From UBA6136 sp964344495 (GTDB taxonomy: Bacteria; Pseudomonadota; Gammaproteobacteria; Methylococcales; Methylococcaceae): DNA of 40,329 bases. How positions within the stretch are numbered: position 1 is the stretch's first letter; each line of letters opens with the position of its first letter. Location: contig CAYFNI010000006.1 of NCBI GenBank assembly GCA_964344495.1, positions 1-40,329 on the forward strand, in the 5' to 3' direction. Shown here piece after piece: positions 32,297-40,329 of the stretch. The notes below the pieces were generated by a model that did no database searches, was not told the DNA's origin, and worked only from the letters and a program-made list of their open reading frames with translations. Made by a program: the position numbers and the translations under genes.

Positions 32297-33595
32297 TCAG
32301 TATTTCTGGCCGGAGCACTTCTTGGTCTTGGTGTTGTAGTTGCCGCAGTTGATCGGCGGGGTCCAGTCAGCCACGATACCCTTGCTGTCCGGCAGGAAAT
32401 CCGACCATGCATCGCCATCTACCAGATGGTCGGTCTTCCAGGTGACCTGGAACTGACCATCCTCCTGAATTTCGCCGATGTAGACGGGCTTGCTGATGTG
32501 ATGGTTGGGCAGCATTTTGGCGACACCCCCGGTGAGGTTGGGATATTCCACCCCGATGATGGCCTTCTGGACCGCAGCTGGATCTGTAGACTTGGCCTTC
32601 TCAACGGCTCTGACCCACATATTGAAGCCAATGTAATGGGCTTCCATCGGGTCATTGGTCACGCGCTTGGGATTCTTGATAAACGAATGCCAGCCGTCGA
32701 TGAACCGGGTATTGGCCGGATCATCGATGCTCATGAAATAGTTCCACGCTGCCAGATGCCCAACCAAGGGCTTGGTGTCGATGCCTGACAGTTCTTCCTC
32801 ACCCACCGAGAAGGCCACCACCGGGATTTGTTCGGCGGAAACACCCTGGTTGCCGAGTTCCTTGTAGAACGGCACGTTGGCATCACCGTTGATGGTCGAC
32901 ACTACGGCCGTTTTTTTGCCAGCAGAGCCAAACTTCTTGATATCGGCGACGATGCTTTGCCAATCAGAGTGACCAAAGGGCGTGTAATTGATCATGATGT
33001 CCGCTTTCTTGACCCCCTTGGAGAGCAAATAGGCCTCAAGGATCTTGTTGGTCGTGCGCGGGTAAACGTAATCCGTTCCAGCCAGCACCCACCTTTTCAC
33101 TTTAAGGTCGTTCATGAGGTAATCAACGGCGGGAATTGCCTGCTGATTCGGTGCCGCACCCGTGTAGAACACGTTTTTGGACGACTCTTCACCTTCGTAT
33201 TGAACCGGGTAGAACAGCAATCCGTTCAATTCCTCGACCACCGGCAGTACAGACTTGCGCGAAACCGAGGTCCAGCAGCCAAAGATGGCCGACACCTTGT
33301 CCTTGGTCAGGAGTTCGCGGGCTTTCTCAGCAAAAAGTGGCCAGTTGGACGCAGGATCAACGACTACCGGCTCCAGTTTTTTCCCCAGCAGCCCACCCTT
33401 CTTGTTCTGCTCATCAATCAGCATGAGCATGGTGTCCTTCAGCGTGGTTTCGCTGATCGCCATGGTGCCTGAAAGTGAATGCAGAATACCGACCTTGATC
33501 GTTTCTTCCGCCCGGGCGATACCGGTCGTGGCCAAGGCCATGCCGCCAATCAAAGCGGCTTTACACATGTTTGAGATACGTTTGGAATAGTTCAT
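32297..33595 (-). CDS. urtA: Urea ABC transporter substrate-binding protein UrtA
   Basis: UrtA is the periplasmic urea receptor. The 432-residue precursor begins M-N-Y-S-K-R-I-S-N and has a signal peptide cleaved after A-R-A. The mature part has the UrtA opening E-T-I-K-V-G-I-L-H-S-L-S-G-T-M-A-I-S-E-T and the family segments F-G-C-W-T-S-V-S-R-K-S-V-L-P and L-F-Y-P-V-Q-Y-E-G. Further segments are Y-T-G-A-A-P-N-Q-Q and D-Y-V-Y-P-R-T-T-N. The C-terminus carries a C-x..C pair. The start at 33595 fits the signal peptide; a longer frame exists but crosses the intergenic hairpin. Confidence 0.97.
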   Translation of the reverse strand: MNYSKRISNMCKAALIGGMALATTGIARAEETIKVGILHSLSGTMAISETTLKDTMLMLIDEQNKKGGLLGKKLEPVVVDPASNWPLFAEKARELLTKDKVSAIFGCWTSVSRKSVLPVVEELNGLLFYPVQYEGEESSKNVFYTGAAPNQQAIPAVDYLMNDLKVKRWVLAGTDYVYPRTTNKILEAYLLSKGVKKADIMINYTPFGHSDWQSIVADIKKFGSAGKKTAVVSTINGDANVPFYKELGNQGVSAEQIPVVAFSVGEEELSGIDTKPLVGHLAAWNYFMSIDDPANTRFIDGWHSFIKNPKRVTNDPMEAHYIGFNMWVRAVEKAKSTDPAAVQKAIIGVEYPNLTGGVAKMLPNHHISKPVYIGEIQEDGQFQVTWKTDHLVDGDAWSDFLPDSKGIVADWTPPINCGNYNTKTKKCSGQKY

Positions 33596-33640
33596 GTTGA
33601 TTACCTGTGATGGCTGAATATCTAACAGAGATGCCATTGG

Positions 33641-33674
33641 CCAGCGCGCTCGAAAGCCCCTCCCTCGACGCTGG
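33641..33674 (-). promoter_or_regulatory. Imperfect stem-loop between porin gene and urtA
   Basis: CCAGCG (33641-33646) and TCGA (33650-33653) pair with TCGA and CGCTGG (33665-33674), giving a 10-pair stem with a 3-base bulge. There is no T-run, so it may set relative expression of porin and urtA rather than terminate. Confidence 0.35.
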
Positions 33675-33703
33675 TCTGACCGAATGACATGGAGGACCCC
33701 CAA

Positions 33704-34930
33704 TCAAATCTGCATCTGGAAGCCGAGCAGCACCGAACTCACGTGTGGCCCCTGGGCCGTCGGCGTGTAGTTCTGCCCCTTGGTGAGCATGTCGGTGTAG
33801 TTGTAAACCAGAGAGAGACGCGCGTTATGCCCGTCAATGATGTAGTTGAGGCCGGCCTCCCAGTTGTTGCGGTCACTGCTGTTGAAGGGCATGGCCTCCA
33901 CGTAGCGAAGGTAAGGCTGGAACTGACCCACCCAGACCTTGTCCGGGAACAGGTACATGCCGCTCACGTCGTAGGCATTGCCTTCAAACAGATACAGTCC
34001 GGCCACATCGGATGCGCGTGAATCGAGCCCCAACCCGCTGATGCCGTAGTTCTTGTATTCCCCGTTGAAGGTCAACGTGCCCGCGTTTTGCGGCAGATTC
34101 TGCTCATACAGGACATCAAACGTGGTGCCGCGGAAATCTCCCGGGTCGGCCTGGGTCCCGGCTCCGTTGGTCTGATACTGGTTTGAGAAGCCAAGGGTCA
34201 GAATGTCGCCACCCTTGCCGTAGTAGGTACCCGAGGTGTAGTAGCCCGGATTTTTTTCGACGTCCAGAAGGTTGTAGGCCACTCTCTGGGCATACAACAG
34301 CGCACTTCCCTGATTAGCCCCGCTCCGAAGCCCCCTGAAGACGCCCACGGCATACTGAAAGCGCTTGTCAAACGCGGCACCCCAGAAGGTGGCACCGTCA
34401 TCTCGGCCATAGGAACCCGCCGAGCTTGGACTCTCCTGAATCGTCAGGTTGTAGTCTGAAGGTTCGAATGGGGTACCGAGACGGAAGATGTCATAGGTAG
34501 CACTGTAGAACGGACCATTCATCTCCCGCCGCTCGGCCGGCACCAGCATCCGCCCCATCCACAGATTCGCCAAAGGGTCCACCTCGAATTTGGCAATCGC
34601 ATCAAGAACCCTGATCTCTCCCCCGTTGTTACAGGTTTGGCAGTCGGTATTGAATTCCAGCTTCATCCAGCTGGCCAATTGCGCGTTGATGTAGAGACGG
34701 ATGTTGTCCAGATTGAAGCTGTTGCCCCAATTCTGCTTGTTGGGCGCCCCGTTTTCGGTGCCGGTGTAGCTGGTGCGAAGCCCAGCGCCGATGCTGATCC
34801 ATTTGTCGTCATCGATCTTGACCGTGGCTCCTGCGAAAGAGGCCGGCGCATAAATGCCGGTCGCAGCCAACCCCAGAGCGCCAAGAAGGACTCCGGACGT
34901 CAAGCCTCGTCCGTGGTTGTTCAAAATCAT
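33704..34930 (-). CDS. Outer-membrane porin, candidate urea/short-amide porin
   Basis: The 408-residue precursor has a signal peptide cleaved near S-F-A (residue 33) and a mature part made of alternating strands. It ends in the aromatic-type beta-barrel signature V-S-S-V-L-L-G-F-Q-M-Q-I. Segments such as N-I-R-L-Y-I-N-A-Q and R-M-L-V-P-A-E-R-R resemble the OprO/OprP-like barrel group that includes the FmdC short-chain amide/urea porin. Its position as first gene before urtA suggests it admits urea through the outer membrane; the substrate is inferred. An AGGTGAG ribosome-binding site precedes the ATG. It contains one C-x-x-C in a loop (C-Q-T-C), which is unusual for a porin. Confidence 0.8.
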   Translation of the reverse strand: MILNNHGRGLTSGVLLGALGLAATGIYAPASFAGATVKIDDDKWISIGAGLRTSYTGTENGAPNKQNWGNSFNLDNIRLYINAQLASWMKLEFNTDCQTCNNGGEIRVLDAIAKFEVDPLANLWMGRMLVPAERREMNGPFYSATYDIFRLGTPFEPSDYNLTIQESPSSAGSYGRDDGATFWGAAFDKRFQYAVGVFRGLRSGANQGSALLYAQRVAYNLLDVEKNPGYYTSGTYYGKGGDILTLGFSNQYQTNGAGTQADPGDFRGTTFDVLYEQNLPQNAGTLTFNGEYKNYGISGLGLDSRASDVAGLYLFEGNAYDVSGMYLFPDKVWVGQFQPYLRYVEAMPFNSSDRNNWEAGLNYIIDGHNARLSLVYNYTDMLTKGQNYTPTAQGPHVSSVLLGFQMQI

Positions 34931-35291
34931 GTCTCACCTGCCTGTGTGCGTTTAGTGGTTAGATTCAATTCCCACCCCAACTGATACGTTTTTATACGCA
35001 TCTGGGTACGGCAGAATTAGACTTTCACAGGCCATATCGACATATACGTCATGTGACGTACATAGATAAGTCTTTCCACTTTTTGATTATTTGCATACAG
35101 TGGTAGCCGTTTCACTTGAATCGGATACCTTCGGGGAAAACAGGACCGCGATTCAGTGGGCATGCAGTGACAACCACAAGGGACGTCCCTTGGATCAAGG
35201 TTGCACCATCGTGCTGACTCACCCAGCGATCGGGGGCATTGACTCGCATGCCAGAGGATCAGCTGGACTGACCCTAGATCGAGGCATTTTT
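34931..35291. promoter_or_regulatory. Divergent promoter region between urea operon and sensor-kinase operon
   Basis: This 361-bp AT-richer stretch separates two divergent operons and has no credible gene. Its middle holds the inverted repeat at 35045-35060, listed separately. Sequences resembling TATAAA occur on the minus strand near 34990, but no complete sigma-70 or sigma-54 promoter could be assigned by eye. Confidence 0.5.
35045..35060. promoter_or_regulatory. Candidate operator, 7-2-7 inverted repeat
   Basis: TACGTCA and its perfect complement TGACGTA are separated by TG. The repeat lies 115 bp before the porin start and 232 bp before the plus-strand gene start, in a region where both operons must be controlled. 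The size and symmetry fit a dimeric regulator; the binding protein is unknown. Confidence 0.5.
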
Positions 35292-36209
35292 ATGTTTAGC
35301 CGTTTCACCGGATTCAGTACCGGCAAGCCCTGCAGACGACGTTGGCTTTTGCCTCTGTTGGTGTGGGCAACTACCGAGGGATGTACCAGCCTTGGACCCG
35401 ACATGCAGGGAACAAGACTCCATCCGGAGGATATTCACGCGCTGTCCTTCACCCTGGACAGGACATCAGCCACCGACTCTGCCGCGGCGGCCACAGACAT
35501 TACGCAGACGGTCACGAGTCGTCTGGCCGAATCGGGTTTTCCAATGTCAACCACTGGAATGGACCCCCGCCTTTCACATCGACTGGTCGGGACGATTGGC
35601 GCCGTCTCGCACCAGTCCACTCCGACAGGGCTCTCCCTCAGTCTTGGGGACTCCGATCCCCGCGCGCTGGAATTCCAAAAGGCGGATGTCATTCCCATTG
35701 ACTGCCAGTTGTCCAGCCAAAACCCGCCGATTGCGTCGGCCAGACTCCACATGAACATGCCGGACGCCAGGCGGATTTCCGCCGTTCAGGCCCCCGAGTC
35801 GCAGGCCGAAAAAAACCGCCGACTGGCAGAGCAGGTTGCAATGGTCTGTTTCAACCTGCTGGAAGAACTGAATGTTCGGAAGCAGCCACATGCCACGCCG
35901 ACATGGGAACCGGAACTGCAGATCAAGACCCGCGGCGAACCCGCTCAGGCCCCCGCCAGGCAGCCCACCCCGGTCGTCCCAACGAGTCCGCCGCAAACAG
36001 CCACGGGCACTCAGAAACAGCCCGCAATCCCGATGGAGTCGCCCACACCGGCGCAGGAAGCAATCCCATCAAGCTCCACTCAACCGCACAATGCACCGGT
36101 CGTTGAAATCGAGCAGCGCGCCGACCCGACCGGTGATCACCGCCCGCAAATGATCATCCGTAACCGCGGAAACCCGGTCATTCTGGAGTTCGGCTATGAG
36201 AGAAAATAG
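35292..36209 (+). CDS. Exported/lipoprotein-like hypothetical protein, 305 aa
   Basis: The start at 35292 has a GAGG ribosome-binding site and opens M-F-S-R-F-T-G-F, followed by basic residues and a hydrophobic stretch ending T-T-E-G-C. This resembles a lipoprotein signal, although E at -2 is unusual. Residues about 35-200 form a folded domain (E-D-I-H-A-L-S-F-T-L-D-R, V-T-S-R-L-A-E-S-G-F). A long Pro/Thr/Gln-rich linker (about 215-285) precedes a short ordered end (P-Q-M-I-I-R-N-R-G-N-P-V-I-L-E-F). I do not recognise the family. It lies 40 bp upstream of the giant sensor kinase gene and may be its periplasmic partner. A longer in-frame start exists at 35091 but lacks an export signal. Confidence 0.65.
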   Translation: MFSRFTGFSTGKPCRRRWLLPLLVWATTEGCTSLGPDMQGTRLHPEDIHALSFTLDRTSATDSAAAATDITQTVTSRLAESGFPMSTTGMDPRLSHRLVGTIGAVSHQSTPTGLSLSLGDSDPRALEFQKADVIPIDCQLSSQNPPIASARLHMNMPDARRISAVQAPESQAEKNRRLAEQVAMVCFNLLEELNVRKQPHATPTWEPELQIKTRGEPAQAPARQPTPVVPTSPPQTATGTQKQPAIPMESPTPAQEAIPSSSTQPHNAPVVEIEQRADPTGDHRPQMIIRNRGNPVILEFGYERK

Positions 36210-36249
36210 ACGCACCGCAGGAGCTGAGCCCGAGCCGAGGTAATACCCG

Positions 36250-39200
36250 ATGGCCCATTCGCTGCATCGCATCACCACACCTCGCCGGGCGTACAACCGG
36301 TGGGTCGCTGATGAGTCTATCGAGGACTACGCCTTGCGCTTCACCCCACGAAGCTTCAGGAAGTGGTCTGAATTCCGGGTCGCCACCACGGCACTGGGCT
36401 CTCTCTCCTTTCTGGTACTCGAGGCCATGGGCGGATTCATGACCTTGACCTACGGCTTCACCAACACCCTCTGGGGCGTCTTGACCGTTGGCGGCATCTT
36501 GTTTCTGCTGGGACTGCCCATCAGCATTCATGCTGCCCGCCATGGGGTGGACATGGACCTTTTGACCCGCGGCGCTGGTTTTGGCTACCTCGGGTCAACC
36601 GTGACATCCCTCGTTTATGCGGCCTTTACATTCACGTTGTTTGCGCTGGAAGCCTCGATCATGTCGCAGGCGTTGGCGGTCTCATTCAACCTGCCGATGC
36701 CCGTTGCCCACATCATCAGCGCCAGTGTGATTGTCCCCCTGGTGATCTGGGGCATCAGCGGCATCAACCGGCTGCAATACTGGAGTCAGCCGCTCTGGAT
36801 GTTACTGGCCGGCCTTCCTTATGCAGCGGTCCTCTGGAACGAGCCAGAGATTCTCGCTGCATTGGGCAGCTACCCCGGCGCGACGACCGCACATGCCCAA
36901 TTCGACTGGCTGGCCTACGGCGCCGTGACGACGCTGGCCTTTTCGCTGGTGGCCCAAATCGGCGAACAGGTGGACTTCCTCCGGTTTTTGCCAGAAAAAA
37001 CAGCCGACAACCGTTTCCGCTGGTGGACCGCGGTCCTCGTGGGCGGGCCGGGCTGGGTGCTCTTCGGTGTCCTGCGTCAACTCGGCGGTGCCGTGCTGGC
37101 CTACCTTGCCGTCAGCACGGGAACCCCTGCTGCTCATGGCCACGAACCCAGCCAGATGTTCCTCGCTGCCTACAGGGAGGTCTTTCAGAATCCAACCCTC
37201 GCGGTCGCCTTCACGACACTGCTGATCGTGGTCTCGCAGGTCAAGATCAATGTCACCAACGCCTATGCCGGCTCATTGGCCTGGTCGAATTTCTTCTCCC
37301 GCCTGACACACCGTCATCCCGGCCGGATCATCTGGGTCGTGTTCAACATTGCGATTGCGCTGTTGCTGATGGAACTGGATGTATTTGACGGACTTGAACA
37401 CACCCTGCGTCTGTTTTCACTGATTACCCTCGCATGGGTGGGCGCACTTGTTGCCGATCTTTCCGTCTGCAAACCCTTGGGCTGGAGCCCGCCGGGCATA
37501 GAATTCAAACGGGCCCATTTGCCCGACGTCAATCTGGTCGGCCTGACATCCATGATCACGGCCGTGATCGTCTCGGGGATGGCGCATCTGGGAATCTTCG
37601 GCCCGCTTGCGGGTGCCTTTTCAGCGCTGATCGCGCTCATCTGTTCCTTCGCGGTGACGATCGGGATCGCCGCGCTGGTCCGGGGTCGCCACTACATGGC
37701 CCGCCCGGCCTCGAATATCCAACACGGCAGCGATTCTTGCTGTATCTGTGAAAATACTTTCGAACCCGAGGACATGGCCCAGTGTCCTGTCTATGCCGGA
37801 ACCATCTGCTCACTGTGTTGCTCCCTGGATTCGCGCTGTCTTGACGCCTGCAAACCCGGGCACCGTCTGATCGACCAACTCGAGACGCTAGCCCATCGGT
37901 GCCTGCCGGGTGCGTGGCCGATCAAAATACGCTTGCGGATCCTGCGCTTTCTCGGCATTTGCACCGTCATCAGCGCCATCGTCGGACTCATCCTCTGGAC
38001 CATTTACACACAAGCCAGCCTCTCGATCCCCGAAGCCGGGGCTGAACCCCTCAAGATCAGCTTCATGAGACTCTTCTGGGCGCTGCTGGTCCTCTCCGGA
38101 TTCAGTGCTATCTGGTTGACCTTGAGCCATGAAGCCAACCAGCTGGCCCATGAAGAAACCGCCCGCCAAACCCAACGGCTTCTGGACGAAATCCGCCGTC
38201 ACCAAAAAACTGATGGCAAGCTCAAGCAGGCACAACGACAAGCGGACCGCGCCAATCAGGCCAAAACCCGTTTCGTCGGCGGCATCAGCCACGAGATCAG
38301 AGCGCCACTCCACAGCATCATTGGCTATGCCCATTTATTGGTGAAGGCCGCCGACATTCCCGTCCACAGGCGGGAGTATCTCGAGTCCATTGAACACAAC
38401 GGAAAGTACCTGTCGGCGCTGGTGGATGACATCATCGACATTTCCTCTATCGAGTCGGGAAAGATCACGCTTCAGGTGGGCGATTTCCAGTTGCTGACGC
38501 TCGTGGGACAGCTCGCCAGTGATTTCCGTCCTCGGGCCAGAGCCAAGGGCCTGTTTTTCCGCCTGCGTATTCTGGACTCGCTGCCCGAGGCCAGCCGCGG
38601 TGATGAACGACGGATCAGGCAGATACTCATCAACCTGGTAAGCAATGCCGTCAAGTTCACTCGCACCGGTGGCATCGAGATCACTCTGCGCTACCGTTCA
38701 TCCGTGGCCCAATTTGAGGTTAGGGATACCGGTCCCGGGATTCCCGCCCACGAGCAGGACAACATTTTTCTGCCGTTTTACCGGGCCCTCTCCGAGGGCA
38801 ATGCCGCCTTGGGCAGTGGCCTCGGACTCACGATCAGCAAACTGCTGGCTCAAGTCATGGGCGGCGAACTCTCCCTCGAAAGCACCGTAGACGTCGGAAG
38901 CTGCTTCAGGCTGCGACTGTTTTTGCCCCAGCCGTTCAGGCATGGCGTAGAGGCCCCCGCCACCTCGAGCAAGATCACCGGCTATACCGGCAATCCGCGC
39001 CGCATCCTGATCGTGGATGATGCACCGGCCCATCGCCAACTGCTGAGGGCCATTCTGGAATCACATGGGTTCCACGTCACTGAGGCCTCATCGGGCCTGG
39101 CGTGCATCAACGCTGTCGCCATACAGACGTTTGATCTGATTCTGATTGATTGGATGATGCCGGACATGCGGGGTGATGCCGCCGTCAGTCAGCTCCGCAG

Positions 39201-39681
39201 ACAGGGACTGGGTATTCCCATCATCGGGCACAGCGCCTGTGTCTATCCGATTGACCGGGCGCGCATGCTGGATGCGGGCTGTGACGGCTTCATAGCGAAA
39301 CCCCTGAATGTCGATGAGTTGCTTGACACTCTCAAGGTTCAGTTGGGACTCGAATGGCTGTCTGATGAGCCCCCGCCACAACCGCAGGCAGCACCGCCCC
39401 AGGACACACACCCGATCACGCTGGAGGGCATCAGCCCGGAGGTCATCGACCTGCTTCGGTCACAGGCCGAGGTTGGCGACATTCGGGCGCTGCGTAGGGA
39501 GCTTGACCGGATCGCCCCCCTGTATCCGGCGCATCAGCCAGCCATCGACCGGCTCCAGGAGCTGGCTAGAGAGTTTCAACTGCGGGATCTTCAATGGATT
39601 CTTGAAGAGCGTCCCGGGAACCGGGAGCCAGACGACCACATACTCGCCCACTCGGATCGAAACCAGAGGCCCCAGACTTGA
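36250..39681 (+). CDS. NCS1-type permease fused to hybrid sensor histidine kinase
   Basis: This 1143-residue membrane protein is a transporter-like sensor. Residues about 38-485 carry the roughly twelve helices of an NCS1 nucleobase/cytosine/hydantoin permease. Residues 497-534 form a cluster of nine cysteines (497, 498, 500, 512, 520, 523, 524, 530, 534), probably a metal site facing the cytoplasm. Two more helices (about 555-580 and 600-622) and a coiled coil lead to the kinase with phospho-acceptor H681 (S-H-E-I-R-A-P-L) and the ATPase N box N795/N799. A receiver domain follows from 918 with D967 and K1017, and a helical C-terminus without an Hpt histidine ends the protein. The arrangement parallels CbrA, which uses an SSS-family transporter domain. 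It likely senses a nitrogenous solute or its flux and signals to the response regulator whose start overlaps its stop. Confidence 0.9.
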   Translation: MAHSLHRITTPRRAYNRWVADESIEDYALRFTPRSFRKWSEFRVATTALGSLSFLVLEAMGGFMTLTYGFTNTLWGVLTVGGILFLLGLPISIHAARHGVDMDLLTRGAGFGYLGSTVTSLVYAAFTFTLFALEASIMSQALAVSFNLPMPVAHIISASVIVPLVIWGISGINRLQYWSQPLWMLLAGLPYAAVLWNEPEILAALGSYPGATTAHAQFDWLAYGAVTTLAFSLVAQIGEQVDFLRFLPEKTADNRFRWWTAVLVGGPGWVLFGVLRQLGGAVLAYLAVSTGTPAAHGHEPSQMFLAAYREVFQNPTLAVAFTTLLIVVSQVKINVTNAYAGSLAWSNFFSRLTHRHPGRIIWVVFNIAIALLLMELDVFDGLEHTLRLFSLITLAWVGALVADLSVCKPLGWSPPGIEFKRAHLPDVNLVGLTSMITAVIVSGMAHLGIFGPLAGAFSALIALICSFAVTIGIAALVRGRHYMARPASNIQHGSDSCCICENTFEPEDMAQCPVYAGTICSLCCSLDSRCLDACKPGHRLIDQLETLAHRCLPGAWPIKIRLRILRFLGICTVISAIVGLILWTIYTQASLSIPEAGAEPLKISFMRLFWALLVLSGFSAIWLTLSHEANQLAHEETARQTQRLLDEIRRHQKTDGKLKQAQRQADRANQAKTRFVGGISHEIRAPLHSIIGYAHLLVKAADIPVHRREYLESIEHNGKYLSALVDDIIDISSIESGKITLQVGDFQLLTLVGQLASDFRPRARAKGLFFRLRILDSLPEASRGDERRIRQILINLVSNAVKFTRTGGIEITLRYRSSVAQFEVRDTGPGIPAHEQDNIFLPFYRALSEGNAALGSGLGLTISKLLAQVMGGELSLESTVDVGSCFRLRLFLPQPFRHGVEAPATSSKITGYTGNPRRILIVDDAPAHRQLLRAILESHGFHVTEASSGLACINAVAIQTFDLILIDWMMPDMRGDAAVSQLRRQGLGIPIIGHSACVYPIDRARMLDAGCDGFIAKPLNVDELLDTLKVQLGLEWLSDEPPPQPQAAPPQDTHPITLEGISPEVIDLLRSQAEVGDIRALRRELDRIAPLYPAHQPAIDRLQELAREFQLRDLQWILEERPGNREPDDHILAHSDRNQRPQT

Positions 39682-40329
39682 CCACCGTTCTGATCATCGA
39701 CGACAACCCGGACAACCTGAGGCTGCTCTCGGATACGCTTGATGAAGCGGGATACCGCGTTCTCATTGCGACCGATGGCGCACGCTCGGTCAGCCAGTGC
39801 GAACGCGCCCAGCCAGACATCATCCTCCTGGATGTCCTCATGCCCGGGCTGGATGGCTTTGAAACGTGCAGACGCCTGAAACAGACCGCATCGCTGGGCC
39901 GCATTCCGATCATCTTCATGACAGGCCGTGGCGAACTTGATGACCGACTGCGCGGCTTTGAGGAGGGTGCCGTGGACTACATCGTTAAGCCGATCATGGT
40001 TGAAGAAGTACTCGCCCGTATCGCAGCCCATCTGCAAAATGCACAGCAGATCAAACGGTCGGAGGAAGTCCTCGCCAAAGGCGCCATCGCCGCCACTACG
40101 GTGACCCGTTCAGGGCACCTGACCTGGTTAACGCCAACCGCAACGCACTGGCTGAATGCGCTTGAGGAAGGCGAATACCCCATCGGCGCCCTGGCGCCCG
40201 AACCGCTGATCCAGTGGCTTCATAGACTGGATGCCCGTGCGACTCAAACAGCCTTCAGCTTGAGGCGAGGCCGCCAGACTTTCACCGCCCAGCCCACCCG
40301 ATTTTCCCCCGCAGCCGACGAAATCCTTC
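39678..40329 (+). CDS. Response regulator, C-terminus beyond window (partial)
   Basis: The gene most likely starts with TTG at 39678, overlapping the kinase stop as TTGA, a sign of translational coupling. The visible 217 residues begin T-T-V-L-I-I-D-D-N-P-D-N and form a receiver domain with acidic residues D8 and D9, phospho-acceptor D52 (I-I-L-L-D-V-L-M-P-G), T82 and K104. A linker of about 85 residues follows, with no clear domain, before the window ends. An output domain, possibly a LuxR-type helix-turn-helix, should follow outside. It is the cognate partner of the NCS1-permease kinase by position. Confidence 0.9.
   Translation, partial: MTTVLIIDDNPDNLRLLSDTLDEAGYRVLIATDGARSVSQCERAQPDIILLDVLMPGLDGFETCRRLKQTASLGRIPIIFMTGRGELDDRLRGFEEGAVDYIVKPIMVEEVLARIAAHLQNAQQIKRSEEVLAKGAIAATTVTRSGHLTWLTPTATHWLNALEEGEYPIGALAPEPLIQWLHRLDARATQTAFSLRRGRQTFTAQPTRFSPAADEIL

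Overview
The window looks like chromosomal DNA of a GC-rich Gram-negative bacterium. Outer-membrane, periplasmic and lipoprotein signals are frequent. The housekeeping genes (gltA, recJ, cyoE, rsmD, coaD, a YfhL-type ferredoxin) resemble those of gammaproteobacteria. A gap-pyk-fbp block, a NDH-2-like respiratory protein and a close match to the Beggiatoa photoactivated adenylyl cyclase would fit a chemolithoautotrophic sulfur-oxidising gammaproteobacterium. No RubisCO or sulfur-oxidation gene lies in the window, so that lifestyle is only inferred. I saw no rRNA, tRNA, CRISPR array, insertion sequence or prophage.

Layout. (1) 141-5745, plus strand: a DoxX-like/NDH-2/cyclic-nucleotide-binding fusion, a BLUF photoactivated adenylyl cyclase, a receiver-like plus metallo-beta-lactamase-fold protein, and a small cytochrome c. 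(2) 5894-9872: a guanine-deaminase-like enzyme, two small membrane-protein genes of 52 and 32 codons, citrate synthase, and three small exported proteins. (3) 10002-18083: recJ and cyoE on the minus strand, then two M16 peptidase-family genes, rsmD, coaD and a 2[4Fe-4S] ferredoxin on the plus strand, and a TelA-family gene on the minus strand. (4) 18420-22056: gap-pyk-fbp, with an artificial 10-N assembly gap inside gap. (5) 34930 down to 22193, minus strand: a porin, urtABCDE, hupE/ureJ, ureD, ureABC, ureE, ureF and ureG, which form one apparent urea uptake and hydrolysis operon. (6) 35292 to the end, plus strand: an exported protein of unknown function, a giant NCS1-permease/hybrid histidine kinase fusion, and a response regulator cut by the window edge. 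These are transcribed divergently from the urea operon.

How the genes may work together. Region 1 reads like a complete cAMP circuit: a light-controlled cyclase (writer), a membrane redox protein with an intact cNMP-binding cassette (reader), and a metallo-hydrolase that might be the phosphodiesterase (eraser). If the parts are linked, blue light would tune a respiratory or quinone-reducing enzyme directly. Regions 5 and 6 form a nitrogen-scavenging module. Urea would cross the outer membrane through the porin, be captured by UrtA, imported by UrtBCDE, and split by nickel urease, with HupE supplying nickel. The divergently encoded permease-kinase and its regulator are the natural candidates for sensing a nitrogenous solute and controlling the operon. 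A perfect 7-2-7 inverted repeat lies in the divergent promoter region.
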